64,000 bases of DNA from Pardosa pseudoannulata (lineage: Eukaryota; Arthropoda; Arachnida; Araneae; Lycosidae). The translations under genes were made by a program, and so were the position numbers. Positions 1 to 62,510 of this stretch are shown one piece after another. The stretch spans positions 80,258,035 to 80,322,034 of the forward strand of contig CM063499.1 in the NCBI GenBank assembly GCA_032207245.1, written 5' to 3'. Each line of letters starts with the position of its first letter. Positions within the stretch are counted from its first letter, which is position 1. The notes beneath the pieces are model-generated. The model was given only the letters and a program-made list of their open reading frames with translations. It had not been told where the DNA came from and ran no database searches.

Positions 1-50296
<50,296 letters not shown>

Positions 50297-50860
50297 ATTA
50301 TGTGCTTACAGATTTTACAAAAATAATTTTGCTATAATGTATTTGTATGTGTGTGTGTATGTTAAATAGTGCAATTTATTAGCCTAACATAAAGTATAAA
50401 AGTCATGATTTTGCATTTATAAATGGAATCTTATATTTTGTAGTATATCTAAATTATTTATTTTTGAAAATCATTTGAAGGCTTTTATTTTCACTTTGAA
50501 TTGTTATCAAAAGTTTTAAATCTTTCGTTTAACATTTATTTATTCTATAGTAGTTGTACTTGGCCTGAAAATCTTGAAACTATTGAAAAAACCTAAGAGA
50601 TTACCCTAAATTTTTTTAATACAGATTAAATGTGATTGTTTGTCCTAAAAATCCTTAAATTCTATCAACTTCTACCCATTATGATGAATTCTTTATTTTT
50701 TGTCTTTGCTGCATGCTCCTTTAAAAGTAGCCACTAACCCTTTGTGGTAGTAAATCCATGGTATAAAAAAATGTTTCAGCAACAATTTTGTCTGTCCCTC
50801 TGTAATTTATATTATATTTTTCCTGGAACAATAAAAGATTTTGTTTATTCTAATGTGAGA
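50297..50860 (+). other. Probable POLQ 3' UTR
   Basis: AT-rich sequence straight after the stop codon with no open frame that resembles a known protein. A canonical AATAAA hexamer lies at 50830-50835, and a second at 51019-51024. The first is the simplest polyadenylation site, giving a UTR of about 550 bases. The pogo-type element that starts at 51066 would lie just outside the transcript. No transcript data are available, so the boundary is inferred. Confidence 0.4.
50830..50835 (+). terminator. Candidate polyadenylation signal AATAAA for POLQ
   Basis: First AATAAA downstream of the POLQ stop, followed after about 20 bases by a T-rich stretch. A second candidate is at 51019-51024. Confidence 0.35.
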
Positions 50861-51065
50861 AAATATACCCATCAGGAATTTTATGTGGAAAAAAATCATC
50901 ATTTATCCAGTGAGTACTTTATCATTTTTTAAAATTAAAATATTGCTTATGCTATTCATTAGGAATTTATCCTTTAATTCCTACCAATCGTTAGGGCTTA
51001 GTATTTTTGCTATTTGTAAATAAAAAGTTTACTGAATTTGTTCATTTCAAAATTGCTTTTTAATA

Positions 51066-52012
51066 CAGTGAAACCTCTCTGAGCAGCCACCCCTCTGTAC
51101 CGAGAATATTTGGCCGTTTAGAGGGGTTAGCCGCTCTGAAGGGTTTTATTTACTATTATAAGATAATTACTATAATGCATAATATAAACAAGTCTGATAT
51201 ATATATATTCCTTATGTAAATTAAATTTAAAACTTATCTAAAGAGAAACTAATACTTCATGCTCCTTTACATTTATTTTTTAAAAGGCTACAATTTGTTT
51301 CTGTTTGTTCTGTAGTCTTCGTACTCCTTCAAAATCAAATTCTTTTTTATGATGACTGTTTATTTCCGTTCTTCCGCAATTAAATAAGTCAGCTAACTTT
51401 CTTGCCGATTTGCCATTCTCATATTCACGCAGAACTTCAATGCTCTGCTCGAGATTTAGAAAAATGCATTTCGACATAGTTGCAACTCAGATCACTGACC
51501 AACTAATGAAATGAAACTGGCATGAATGACAGTTTTGTTGACAGAGGTGTAATTCTTCCTTAACTGTACCTCTTGGAATTCCAAACAAAGGCCCTAGAAC
51601 ACCTTCAATGCTTGATTGTCCAGTTCCTCCCTCAGTGTCTATGGAGGGTGCAATAGGGATTCTCTATCTGAAGGGTGTGGGGGGGAGAATACAAAAGAGA
51701 TATCAGATTTAATCTTTCTTAGAAGGGGGGTGACCATGGGAATGGACTTCTCAAATTATTCCTTTGTCTTATATCCAACCATAAACCTGAGCTTGAGTTT
51801 TTTTGCTCAAAAGTAAAGCATGGAGTGAGTAGAATTTCCCGAAAAATTAAAAGGGCAATCCCACTTGGTTTCTCTTTAGAGGGGGTCGGGTGGCCGCTGA
51901 TACAGGTTATTTTACCATTAGGTCTATGGGTCGAAAAATCCGTGGCATGAAAAATTGGCCGTTTAGAAAGGTGGCCACTATACAGGGGTGGCCGCTTGGA
52001 GAAGTTTTGCTG
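51066..52012 (-). mobile_element. Internally deleted pogo-like element with CENP-B-type helix-turn-helix
   Basis: Left end cagtgaaacctctctgagca; right end inverts to cagcaaaacttctccaagcg, with further ggccaccc/gggtggcc pairs inward. TA at 51064-51065 and 52013-52014. On the minus strand MSKCIFLNLEQSIEVLREYE then NGKSARKLADLFNCGRTEIN is the Psq/CENP-B N-terminal helix-turn-helix of pogo transposases. A short lysine-rich stretch follows and the catalytic domain is missing. Confidence 0.8.
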
Positions 52013-52014
52013 TA

Positions 52015-52790
52015 TTTACTTTTAATCAACTTTCAATTTTGGTTTAGTATACTTTAAGCAGTTTGGAATGCAAATGTGTTTTTGTAAAATTAAGGTAGAG
52101 GTAGTGTGTGTATTCTGAAATTATGCCTTGATTTTGTCGTAAAGTATTTTAAAAAGTGAGTCCAGAAATTTAATTTGTAGCTAATACTACTTATGTATCT
52201 TATTAGTATTATCAGAGTAATATAATATAAGCAATTAATTGTTTTTTACAAAGTAATTTATTTCAAATGTGACGGATTGAAAACTATATTTATTTATTTA
52301 TTTTGCTTAATAAGCTATTGTGATAAAAATAATATTATGCTCTTTGACTGTTGAAAAAATTTTCTTTTTATCTAAAAAATAAGCTGTCATTATTGTTGAA
52401 ATATATTAGATAATTTTGACTTTCAAAAATATTTATTTGTAAAGCAGATGATTTCCTAAGTTTCATATTTTCCTTGGAAAAAGGTTTTTTTGTCAAATAA
52501 ATTGATACATCCTTTAATTTTAGTACCCATTGAACTATTTATTCCATATAATGGATATAGCATTGATCATGGCTTAAAAAAGCATACAAAATAAAATATA
52601 TTTTCATACAGTGTATGAACAGTTTCTGTGATTAATTTTATAGATATCTGTAAAATTGCACTGGTATGTATAAAATTTAGCTATACTTATTAAACTTATT
52701 TTCATAAATACAAGTATCTAAATTTATACATTGTTTTTATTACAAAGTTACCTGTGATAGATAACCTCGTAACCAAGTAAATATTGTTAG
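52015..52790. other. Intergenic stretch without recognised features
   Basis: AT-rich, no element or gene recognised. Confidence 0.3.
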
Positions 52791-52839
52791 TTGATTTTGG
52801 GAGTTTCCTGATCAGTGACATCTGTAATTAATACTTTTA

Positions 52840-53690
52840 ATATGTTTTATTTAATGTCTTATTTTTAAAAAAGTTAATTTTATAAGCTGTTTTAAATGAA
52901 TTATTTTTACTTATTTATATTTCATTTAATATGAATTTAAAATTCCAATATTTTTATGATTATTATCATCTACAACAAATAATGTTTTTAATATATTTTA
53001 AATGTCTTATTTAATACATATCTATTTTATAAGATGTCTCGATTGAATTATTTGTATGTGTTTATTTTTTTTACATGAATATAAAATTCCAATGTGTGTT
53101 ATACATCAAATGAATGTAAGTTATATGATTATCATCAATTATAAATTATATTTCTAAGATGTTGTGAATGAATTATTTAATATAAATCCATTTTCTAAGA
53201 TGTTTTGAATGAATTATTTTTACCTATTTATATTTTCTTTTCTCATGAATTTAAAATTCCAATTTGTATTTTACATCAAATAATTATAAGTTTTATGATT
53301 ATTATCATCAATAATAAATAATATTTCTAAGGTATTTTAAATGTCTTATCTAATATAAATCTATTTCCTAAGATGTTTTGAATGAATTATTTTTACCTTT
53401 ATATTTTCTTTTCATGTGAATTTAAAATTCCAGTGTGTTTTTTGCATCAAATTAATATAAATATTATGATTATTATCATCTATAATAAATAATATTTCTA
53501 ATATATATTGAACCTCTTATTTAATATTATTATCTCTTATTATCTCTTTAATTTATTATTTCTTATTTAATATCTTATTTATCTATTTTGTATGATGTTT
53601 TAAATCCATTATATTTACTTATTTATATTTTCTTTTCATATGAATTTAAAACTCCGATATTTTTAGCTAAATGTTTTTTTATATAAAATA
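52840..53690. repeat. Tandem array with a period near 170 bp
   Basis: The landmark atgattattatcatc (one copy with a 3-base gap) occurs at 52956, 53125, 53295 and 53466, spacings of 169, 170 and 171 bases. Between them tttaaaattccaat, aagatgttttgaatgaatta and ttatatttcttttc-type blocks recur in the same order. About five degenerate units are present, with the edges fading. AT content is very high. The period is close to nucleosome length, as in many satellites. Confidence 0.75.
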
Positions 53691-54061
53691 ACTTTTACTG
53701 TATATATGTATATTACATAGTATATCTTTTAATATGTAGAAGAATCAATGATATAACATTTCAATGATATAACATTTCACGTTTTTATACGTAAATATAA
53801 CTTTATAAATGTATTTATATTGGTGCAAAATAAATTATTTTACTTAACTAATTGTTAACAATTCTTCTGTTTGTTTATACTTCATGTTTGGTGTGTTGTG
53901 TGTATTATAAGAAACATGTAGCCAGTAGACTTCGCAGCATAAAATATAATGGTAACAAATAAAAATAAATAATTCCAAAGTGGTGTTTAAAATCCAAATC
54001 ATTCAAATTCTGAGACAATTTTTTCTGTTAAATATAATAAAAGTTAATCTATTCCAGAGCT

Positions 54062-54103
<42 letters not shown>

Positions 54104-54760
54104 TTAACATTTTTGTCCTAAAAAGTAAAAAATTTGTTTTGGTTTTTAGTTATGCTTTATACAAATAGATGGCGATACTAGTTTTAAAATCTCTACGATT
54201 GAGATTCCAAGTACGCTGAACAGCTTTTCGCATTTACCAAACTGATTTTTTTTTTTTTTCCTCCAATCTAACTTTTTTTATGGTTGAATATTGTATTGTC
54301 ACTGGAATCTAACCTATGTGCAATATTTCAGATCTCTAGTTAGTCAGGAAGATAGTTAAAAATTGATTTCAAAATATCAATTGACGCATAAGTGAAGACA
54401 AATAAAAGTTATTAATAAAAGAGCAAACTGAGCACGCCCGTGTGTTCAGAGTGTGAAATGATAAAGCGATATCAAAACTAGTTTTAGATTTGAGTCGACG
54501 GAATTCCTAGATACCATTGTATACGACGAAAATGTTTCCAGATATAAAATTTGTTGACTCACTGGAAAAAGTACAAAAATATCTTTTGTATGATAAGTGG
54601 GCAGAGCTGGATCATCGCATAAAAAAATATCTTGGGCACAGTTTTTCAGCCAGGCTGATATTTTGAAAAGATTTGTAAATAAGTTGGTTTTCTTTTGGAT
54701 AAGTATAATAGATTTGATTTTCGTTTGTATTTTTTTTTCACTCTTTTGAAGCTCGGTCTG
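53691..54760. other. Intergenic stretch with a (TA)n tract
   Basis: (TA)n at 54067-54099. The less AT-rich part from 54420 holds no frame I recognise. Confidence 0.3.
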
Positions 54761-54858
54761 GCCAAAGATCAGTCATGTTCATTAATGTTGGCTGGACCTT
54801 CAAATACATGTTTGCTAGGAGAAGGGGGTCCATAAACAAAAAAGTTTGAGAACCACTG
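54760..54858 (+). mobile_element. SINE-B-like scrap and hAT-like right terminus
   Basis: ggccaaagatcagtcatgtt cattaa resembles the SINE family B body around its internal TTAA. Then gggggtccataaac and agtttgagaaccactg end at 54858, the reverse of a CAGTGGTTCTCAAACT hAT terminus. No matching left end was found. Confidence 0.4.
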
Positions 54859-56119
54859 ACGTAGATGAAATAACCCAACCTCTTTTCCAGACAAAATAGA
54901 AAAATTTAGGGGGTGCAGGACCTGCGCCAATTACATCAAAACGCAAATCTTGAGTTCCAATGAATTTAAAGGTAATTCCTTGAGGGTAAAACTACAGCTC
55001 ATCACCAGTGACGATAGATTGTATTTTTCACAGTTGTTTAATAATTTTTTCCCTATTTTACTATCGGGAATCCATAACTTCAGATTTAAGATATTGTAAA
55101 GAACTACTACTTCTACTAGACTAAAAAGAACTACTACTTCTACTACTCTTGTATAATGTGTTCCACAGATGAATGTGTTCTATCTAATAACTGTTGGGTT
55201 CGTCAGTTGCTAGGCTGGAATACGTACCGGTTTGATTTTATTAAGTCGGGATTCATTAAAGTGTTCTAAAATTTTGTTAGTGGAGTTTTATATTTGACTG
55301 GGGAAAATGATGCTGGGCAACGCATCTAACATGAAGATGAAGAACAAATATAGAGCACACGTAATTAACTACTTTAATGCCCTTCCCATTCATTTTCGTG
55401 CTTACGACAGCCAATAGGCTAACAAAAAGCTGCCCTTCCGTTTGAAACGAAAGCCAGAATCATCATAAGTTGAGATGTGCCCTGCTGTGTTAAATCGCCC
55501 TATATGCTTCATTAGAAATTCAGAAAAAATGATTTGGGTATTACGAGAACAAAGAAAATTTATTTCAGTTTATAAACTTTTCGATTTTTAACAATATTTT
55601 TATAATGTTGTTATGCGAAACATGTATGACACAAAAATCTATTGGAAAAGAATACTATGAGACTGATAGTAATTGAGTCGTCCAACAATATTCCTTAAAA
55701 ATGTTCCTAGTATGCCGAACAATTCCTTTTATTTTTTAATTTTACCTTTAAAATTTATATAGAAACAAAACTGGGTATTGATTTTCTTTTGCGTTAAATA
55801 CTTTTTATATAAGTATTTGGAATTTAAACAATGATTACGTAGCATTTAAAAGTTATACAGTGTAAGGAGGTTTAGATAAGTTACCGAATCTAATTCTGTG
55901 CCTGTAAACAATTTTAAGCTGCTGTTTTCTTAAAAGTGGAAGGATTAGTGTCACAACTGGAGAACAGATAGATCTGAAAACGTTTTCGTTTATTTCATTA
56001 TATAAAAATTATCCAATGTTCGTACAATTTCGTAGTTCCATGGTATTAAACCGTCTGTAACTGGAGAAGATACTTTGCCATTTTCAAAAGTGTACCAAAT
56101 TTAATGACAAACGTATTAA
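54859..56119. other. Intergenic stretch with a diverged short MITE
   Basis: 55350-55502 is a diverged, opposite-orientation relative of the 160-bp MITE at 59527-59686; shared blocks include aatgcccttcccattcattt and tgcccttccgtttgaaac. The remainder shows nothing recognisable. Confidence 0.4.
55350..55502 (-). mobile_element. Diverged copy of a 160-bp MITE
   Basis: Shares, in reverse complement and in the same order, ggcgattt, attctggcttt, gtttcaaacggaagggcag, tattggctgt and aatgaatgggaagggcatta with 59527-59686. Confidence 0.55.
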
Positions 56120-57907
56120 CCATTTGCCTGTGACGCCCGAATACGCCAATTTTGGAATGCCTTGACCTGAGTTCGGCAAAAGAATAAACGATGTTTGAAT
56201 TCTGTGAAACCCAAAATCTGTTCGTCCAATGCATAATATTTAATTAGCCATTTTTCTTATAGAGATTCTTTCCTGTGCGGCATTTCGCGCCATTTGTTGC
56301 CATTTCTCGGATAATGTAAAGGATTTATTCAAAGTAATCTCTATCATGAGAGTGGTTTTTATCACGAGAGTATGTTTTTATCAGTGGTTTTATCAGTGTG
56401 TTTTTATCAGTCCATATGTGCAGGGTGTACACTGCACATTCTGGCAAAATTATGTGGGGCAATAATTTTTTGCACCTATGTCTACCTATCTTTATATGGT
56501 ATATAATAAATATTATTTATAATATATTCAATTATGCTGATTTGCTTGCTTGTATTCCCGCAGTGCGTGCGGTACTAAATGCTGCACCACGTAGCGAGCA
56601 AACGAACATAGGAAATTCTTATGTGTACGCACTGCGCACTAAATTGAAAATCACGCTTTATATATATGGGCTACTGGAGAAGAACAGCATACTATGGCAC
56701 TGAGGCAAGTGCAGCTATTTTTCCTACACTTGGCATTCAGAATCATCCAAAGGTACGGTTTATTAAGGGTTGTATTAGAGCGGAGACTGAAGCGCTTTTG
56801 GTTTTTTAACTGATTAACTGGCCATACGATTTTTCAGATGGTTTATGTTTAAATTTATATATTGTAAGATTTTGTTTTCATGGAAATATAAAAGAAGTAT
56901 TTCATCAATGTAAAGTGAAATGTTTTAGTGTGGTAAAGTAATTTCGGTGATGTATTCTATTTATTGAAATAATTCGCTGAAAAACAATGTTGTTTTATTT
57001 TGAAGAAACGAATTTTAACAGGACAGTCCAAATTTTACCATTCATTGTGTCTTACAGACAGTATATAAGTTATATCTGTAACACCATATCGCTGGTTTTG
57101 TTTTTAAAAACTGTGAAGATGTTTTTCATAGAATATATGATTCCCAAATGTTAAAAACAATTAATAAATATAATTTAATCCACTGACCGAACAAGAAACA
57201 GTTCGCTCTATACTGCCAGCGTGCAGTGAAATCCTCTGCACGTGGAATCGACGTTCGGTTTGTCGGCACCAATGGACATCCGGATGAGGCACCGCAGCGG
57301 CGAGCGCCATGTGGTGCTACGTTTGCTGAACATGTAAGTTTTTCGTGGAAACCCGAAGCGTTGCTTTTTCGACGCCTATATGACACCATACAACAAAAGA
57401 CATGATTTTTGCTTTAATGCTAGTAGAATTCTCATAAGTTTAGCTGTTTTATAGTTATAACTCGACTACCCGTAAGTAAATATTTTATTTATTGTATTCT
57501 TTAAATTTATATTCATAATAAAAAACCCGTTTCAGAATGGAGAACTCAGATGTCTCAATAATTAAAGATTTATTGGAAAATCCATGTTCTCTGCACAACC
57601 TACATGAAAACCTACCGTACGCCACTGGTTTTTATATATATCTTTCATGACAGTGGATAGAAATAATAATATTGTTGTATTAGTTTATTATATTTATCGG
57701 GAAAATTATGTCATTTCAGCAAAAATTACTATACTCCACTAACATTTCATATATATTGAAAATAGTAGTTATTTCGTTTATTTTTTTCCTTTTTTTTTCA
57801 AAAATATGCTGTTTCTAATATTCTGATGTTAATAACGGACAAAATTAGAGAAAAAAAAAATTCCATTTTTGGCACGATTTTCTCAAATATAATCCACAGC
57901 CAAGGGG
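56120..57907. mobile_element. Possible piggyBac-like element, TTAA bounded
   Basis: TTAA at 56116-56119, then CCATTTGCCTGTGACG; the right side inverts to CCCCTTGGCTGTGGAT with TTAA at 57908-57911. The two termini are only partly alike (CC-x-TTxGCxTGTGG/A pattern). Internal frames on both strands, including 87 codons on the minus strand at 57126-57389, have no piggyBac motif I can name. This is a weak call based on ends only. Confidence 0.35.
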
Positions 57908-58357
57908 TTAATAGATAGTCTCCAAAATTTCGAATAAGAAACCCATAAAAATAATGCAACTAGAATATTTCAAAATTACTAATTTAAAACAAAATCCGTC
58001 GAACTCGAAAATATTTTTTTAAGTTTAAAATAAGACGAAAAAGTATGAAGTTAAAAATAAGTATGACGAAAAACAAATATTAGTTCAGTAAAATAATCAT
58101 GTCATTAAGAAAAAGTCCTGAAAAATGAAGCCTATAACTAACATGAAATTTTCAGAACAAAAAATCGTTTCATGTTTTTGGTCAAAATTTGTCATTTTGA
58201 AGGCCTCTTAACACATTGTGTGTGGGTACATTTCGCAGCGGAATGGTACCGGGAGCGGGTAAATTTAGTTATTCAGTTAAATCTCAATAGATCGGAAAAA
58301 TTTTTAACCAACTTTCGTTTTTTATATTGAAATATATAAACAAATATATATATATGT

Positions 58358-59315
58358 AATAGCCTAAGTTATCTGTCCGTATGTTCTCGAATTTATGAAG
58401 CGGTTGGACCTGGAATGGATTGGTTAGCAAAATTCAAAGCGAGTAAAGTTTATCTTCTCCTAAATTATCGATCCAATTCTAAAATAAATTGGTATAAATA
58501 GGCTTCATATCACAGCAAACAATACTGTCGTCTTCAAAACGTTCGAATTCCCTCCCCCTTTCCACCTTTTCGAGGGTTTAATATCATTATTTCAAGCCCT
58601 ATTTTCTCCGGTTAAAATCAGGTGATTAAATATATCAATATATCTATTATAAATAGGTCAAAATAACATTTTTTCTAGAACTATGACGTCATTTCTTTAA
58701 CCATCTCATTCAATCATTTCTTATTTTAAATTATTTAAATATCGTCTGCATTATTTTCATAAGTTTTATCACTGAATTTAGATATTACGTAAATAATTTT
58801 CTTTTATATTTGGATTAAATAATAGATTACGTACATACGTGATCATTTTAAATTTGATCATCGATTATTTTTTGTTGCAATGAAAATTTTATCGCCGGTA
58901 TTCACAACAAATTCTTTTCATAAAAGTCTAGGAATCTATTTCACGGACTAATAAATATCTGGCGTTTAAGTTATATTTAAAATTAAGAAGTTTGTTCGTT
59001 TGTATGATTGTTTTTTATATATAACTATGCAGTTTGCAATCGATTCTCTCCATTTTGGACATCATTCATATATACCGCGAAATAATCCCTGTCAATATTA
59101 AAACCTCTGCTGTTCATTCTACCACTTAATATGACAAGATAAATTAAAGTTGGCAACTAACATGCGGTCAGTAAAGATAAACAAATTATTGAGCGTGTAC
59201 CAGATAATTCTCAGCGAAAAAACAAACCATTTTATTACCTGCTTATAAGGTACTTTACAATTCTGGAAAATTAAAAATTTTATTGATCCCGTCATATCAC
59301 GGGCTATATTCTAGT
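58358..59315 (+). mobile_element. Non-autonomous Helitron-like element, copy 2
   Basis: Colinear with 31848-32732: taatagcctaagttatctgt, gaagcggttggacctggaat, gtttatcttctcctaaatta, catttttctagaactatgacg-type and aaaattttatcgccgg. The 3' hairpin is CCCGTCATATCACGGG, then ctatatt and CTAGT at 59311-59315, followed by atatat. Confidence 0.65.
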
Positions 59316-59526
59316 ATATATATACTAGCATATAGCCCATCACATGACAGGATCAGTAAAATTTTTAATTTTCCAAAATTGTAAAGTACTTTATGAGGCA
59401 GGTAAAAAAAATAGTTTGTTTTTTGGCTGAGAATTATCTTGTAACAAAAAATAATCGGTGACCCAATTTAAAATGATCCCACATGTACCTAATCTATTAT
59501 TGAACCCAAATAGAAAAGAAAATTAT

Positions 59527-59686
59527 AAGGCGATTTCACGTAGTAGGGCAAATTCTCAAATTATGACAATTCTGGCTTTTGTTTCAAACGGAAGGGCAGT
59601 TTATTGTTTGTCTATTGGCTGTTAAACGCGTGAAAATGAATGGGAAGGGCATTATAGTAGGTCGTGACGTTGCGACAAATTGCCTT
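59527..59686. mobile_element. 160-bp MITE nested in Helitron copy 3
   Basis: Termini aaggcgattt and aaattgcctt are 9/10 inverted repeats. The host Helitron sequence reads ttacgtaaataattttctt uninterrupted in copy 2, while copy 3 is split at that point, so the insertion is certain. The target duplication is 2-4 AT-rich bases and ambiguous. Confidence 0.7.
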
Positions 59687-59908
59687 ATTTACGTATTATC
59701 TAAGTTCAATGAGATAAAACTTATGAAAATAAGGCATAATTTAAATAATTTAAAATAAGAAATGATTCAATGAGATGGTTAAATGAATGACGTCATAATG
59801 CTAGAAAAATGTTACTTTTACCTATTTATTATGGGATAAATTGGTGAATTTTTAATCGTCTGTTCTTAACCGGGGAAAATAGGAGTTGAAATAATGGCAT
59901 TAAAAGCT

Positions 59909-59909
<1 letters not shown>

Positions 59910-59944
<35 letters not shown>
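59910..59944. repeat. 35-base poly(A) tract
   Basis: Pure A run inside Helitron copy 3; the sister copies have only a short T/A run at this place. Confidence 0.95.
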
Positions 59945-59947
<3 letters not shown>

Positions 59948-60166
59948 AAGGGATGGATTTCGAACGTTTTAAAGAAGGCAGTATTTTTCGCTGTGATAGG
60001 AAGCCTATTTATACCAATTTATTTTAGAATCGGATCGATAGTTTAGGAGAAGATAAACATTACTCTCTTTGAATTTTGCTAACTATGGATGCCTCTATCC
60101 ATTCCAGGTCCAACCGCTTCATAAAATCGAGAACAGACGTACAGATAACTTAGGTTATTATTATAT

Positions 60167-60167
60167 A

Positions 60168-60220
<53 letters not shown>
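60167..60220. repeat. (TA)n microsatellite
   Basis: Long TA run at the 5' side of Helitron copy 3. Confidence 0.95.
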
Positions 60221-60221
<1 letters not shown>

Positions 60222-61597
60222 TTATATAATATCATTTTCGCAAGGAGAAATAAAAAGTTAATTTTAAATCTAAATTGATTTTTTTAAATCAACTTCATGT
60301 GGTGTTAATTTTAATCATGCGAGACTAAAAAGAAAGAACAAACTAACATCTTAGAAGTGATGACTGTTTCTGATGTAGTAGAACGTAGCTCAACTTAATA
60401 ACCGTGGCCATTATAGTTTCCCAATATAAATTGTAATTATATCAGGTATAAAAATGTTTGTAGCTAAAAAATAAATTATTAATTAATTTTTTCATAATTA
60501 ATAGTATTTTTTAATCAATACCCATTTTACCCCACCCCTGGGGTAAAATGAGTATAAAAAAGAAGTAAAAAATTATAAATTTGCATTTTAATAAAATGTA
60601 TAAAACCATTTTAACAATAATAGTAATGAACCCATTGCATTAATACATAAAAAAAATTGCCTGTTTGTAGTTTTTTTTAAGTGAAAAAGAGCTCTGAATG
60701 AGAAATCACGCTTTTTCTAATTATTTTAAAATATTTAAAATTAAAATTAAGTAAAATGCTAATATTTATCGCATTGTATTTGATATAAATTTAATTTATT
60801 TACTCAGATTTTTTCCAGTTAAATGACTGGAAAAAAAAAGATTTAGTATAAATAATTGCATAAGTAATGTGGAGTTTTAAATATTTATTTGAAGTATTTA
60901 AACAACCAAGAATTCAAATTCTAAATGCAAAGTATTTAGAAGACCGATTCATTTGAGGAAGAATAAATATTAATAAAACATATAAGCTGATTCACTTTAC
61001 TGCACTTTTAGGAACACAAAAGAAAGCGTTGAAAACCGGAAAAAAAAGAGGCTTTTGTTCCAGAGAAAATTTTCTTTTAGTGCAGTGTGTCGTATGATAG
61101 AAAAATTGATGGACAAGTTTCATTGTATATTCTCCTTGGTCCAAAAATTTTTAGTACTTCATTTTTCCCTTCCGCGTGTCAAAAACAAACTGTTTTTTAT
61201 TAAAGAACACATGGCCTCTCACTGGTCCTCTTACAAATGAAAGTTATTAAAAAAGATGTTCCGGTACCGATCCAATTGTTCTTTTGTTTGGAGACACAAT
61301 ATCTGCGACCGCAATAAAATCTTCACGCAGAAGAAATCTGAGGAGAAATTGGCTTGTTTTAACTTCCTCCTTTCTCTGTCGAAAACTGAATAAGGGATGT
61401 AGACCCCGAAATATTCGAAACAAAGTGCTGTCACCTTTGTCTATCGTAAAGAATTGGGAAATCTTGCAGACCTAGATTTATAAGTGCGTATGTTTTCCTT
61501 CAGTGAGAGGAAGCTGGACTAAAATCTAAATAATACAACAAAATGATTCTTTCGCAATATGATCGTATTATAGCTGTAATTACCAAAAGTTAACCTA
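60221..61597. other. Interior of the composite element, no gene recognised
   Basis: AT-rich to 61000, then less so. Two frames near 61055-61240 and 61231-61475 are of unknown nature. They lie where a piggyBac transposase would be expected, but I can see no catalytic or Cys-rich motif. Confidence 0.3.
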
Positions 61598-61601
61598 TTA
61601 A

Positions 61602-61690
61602 CACATTGTATGCGGGACACGTACTAGTACGTTTTCTGACGATTGGTACTTGAGCGCGGGTCACGTACTAGTACGGGTTAGTGTAACAAC
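61602..61690 (+). mobile_element. TTAA-bounded terminus with duplicated palindrome
   Basis: TTAA at 61598-61601, then CACATTGTATGCGGGAC, like the ends of the surrounding 4.5-kb element. It contains ACGTACTAGTACGT at about 61619 and ACGTACTAGTACGG at about 61663, 44 bases apart. No second end was found. Confidence 0.45.
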
Positions 61691-61903
61691 ATGGTTTGTT
61701 TGTGGGTACAAAAATAACGGTATATACAGGAAAACGAAGCCAAATGTTTTTGTCTACTACATAGATGCTGGAAAAATTGAAACCAATAAAAACTGGTTTT
61801 TACATCAGTCGGTGCGGAACCATCAGAACGGGATGGTGGATTAAAAAAATCAATTTAGATTTAAAATTAAATTTTTATTTATCCATGCGAAAATGATATT
61901 ATA

Positions 61904-62510
61904 TACCGGGTGGCCATAATTAAACTGACAGTGCTCACAGTGTTCTGTAGCGCGATCTATTTGCGAGAATGATACCACATTTTGTAGGAAGATTAAACAA
62001 GACGGGGGACGAAGGATTCCGGGGAAAAAATTAGTTCCAAAAGTCACCGCTAGGGGAATATTTGACGCTGTGATATAAAAAATAGAGTGTTAACAAATGC
62101 AAATTAATACGGAATAAAATTACCTTTTATTATGCACATTTTCTGATTTAGTTCAAGTGCAACACTTTTAAAAAAGCGTAAAATCTACATAAACACCGAT
62201 AAAGTCTCGTGATCTGCAATATCCCGTACGCTGAGCAGAAGAAGTTCTTTATTCAAATTTCACGTTACATCCATTGGCATAGTTCAGAAATTAATTTCCG
62301 TATTGATTTGCATTTGTTAACACTCTATTTTCTATTACACAGCGCCAAATATTCCCCTAGCGGTGACTTTGGGAACTAATTTTGTTTTTTCGGGGAATCT
62401 TTCGTCCCCCGTCTTGTTTAATTTTCCTACAAAATGTGGCTTCATTCTCGCAAATAGATCGAGTTACAGAACACTGTGAGCACTGTCAGTTTAATTATGG
62501 CCACCCGGTA
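61904..62510. mobile_element. Foldback MITE with arms of about 200 bp
   Basis: Starts taccgggtggccataattaa; the right end inverts to the same sequence. Arms 61904-62100 and 62300-62510 are inverted copies over nearly their whole length (matching blocks include gacagtgctcacagtgttct, ctatttgcgagaatga, gacgggggacgaa, gtcaccgctaggggaatatt and agagtgttaacaaatgcaaa). They are separated by a 200-base loop. TA-rich target flanks fit a Tc1/mariner-type MITE. No coding capacity. Confidence 0.8.

Larger units (their letters stand above)
59324..60165 (-). mobile_element. Non-autonomous Helitron-like element, copy 3 (opposite strand)
   Basis: Its CTAGT terminus reads ACTAG at 59324-59328, eight bases from the CTAGT of copy 2, so the two lie tail to tail. 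The hairpin here is imperfect (cccatcacatgacagg). It carries a 160-bp MITE at 59527-59686 and a 35-base poly(A) tract at 59910-59944 in place of a short run. Its 5' part near 60150 (aacttaggttattatta) matches taataxxxcctaagtt of the other copies. Confidence 0.65.

Noticed and set aside
57126..57389. 87-codon minus-strand frame as a gene
   Set aside because: No recognisable domain, and it lies within a possible TTAA-bounded repeat; kept only as part of that element.
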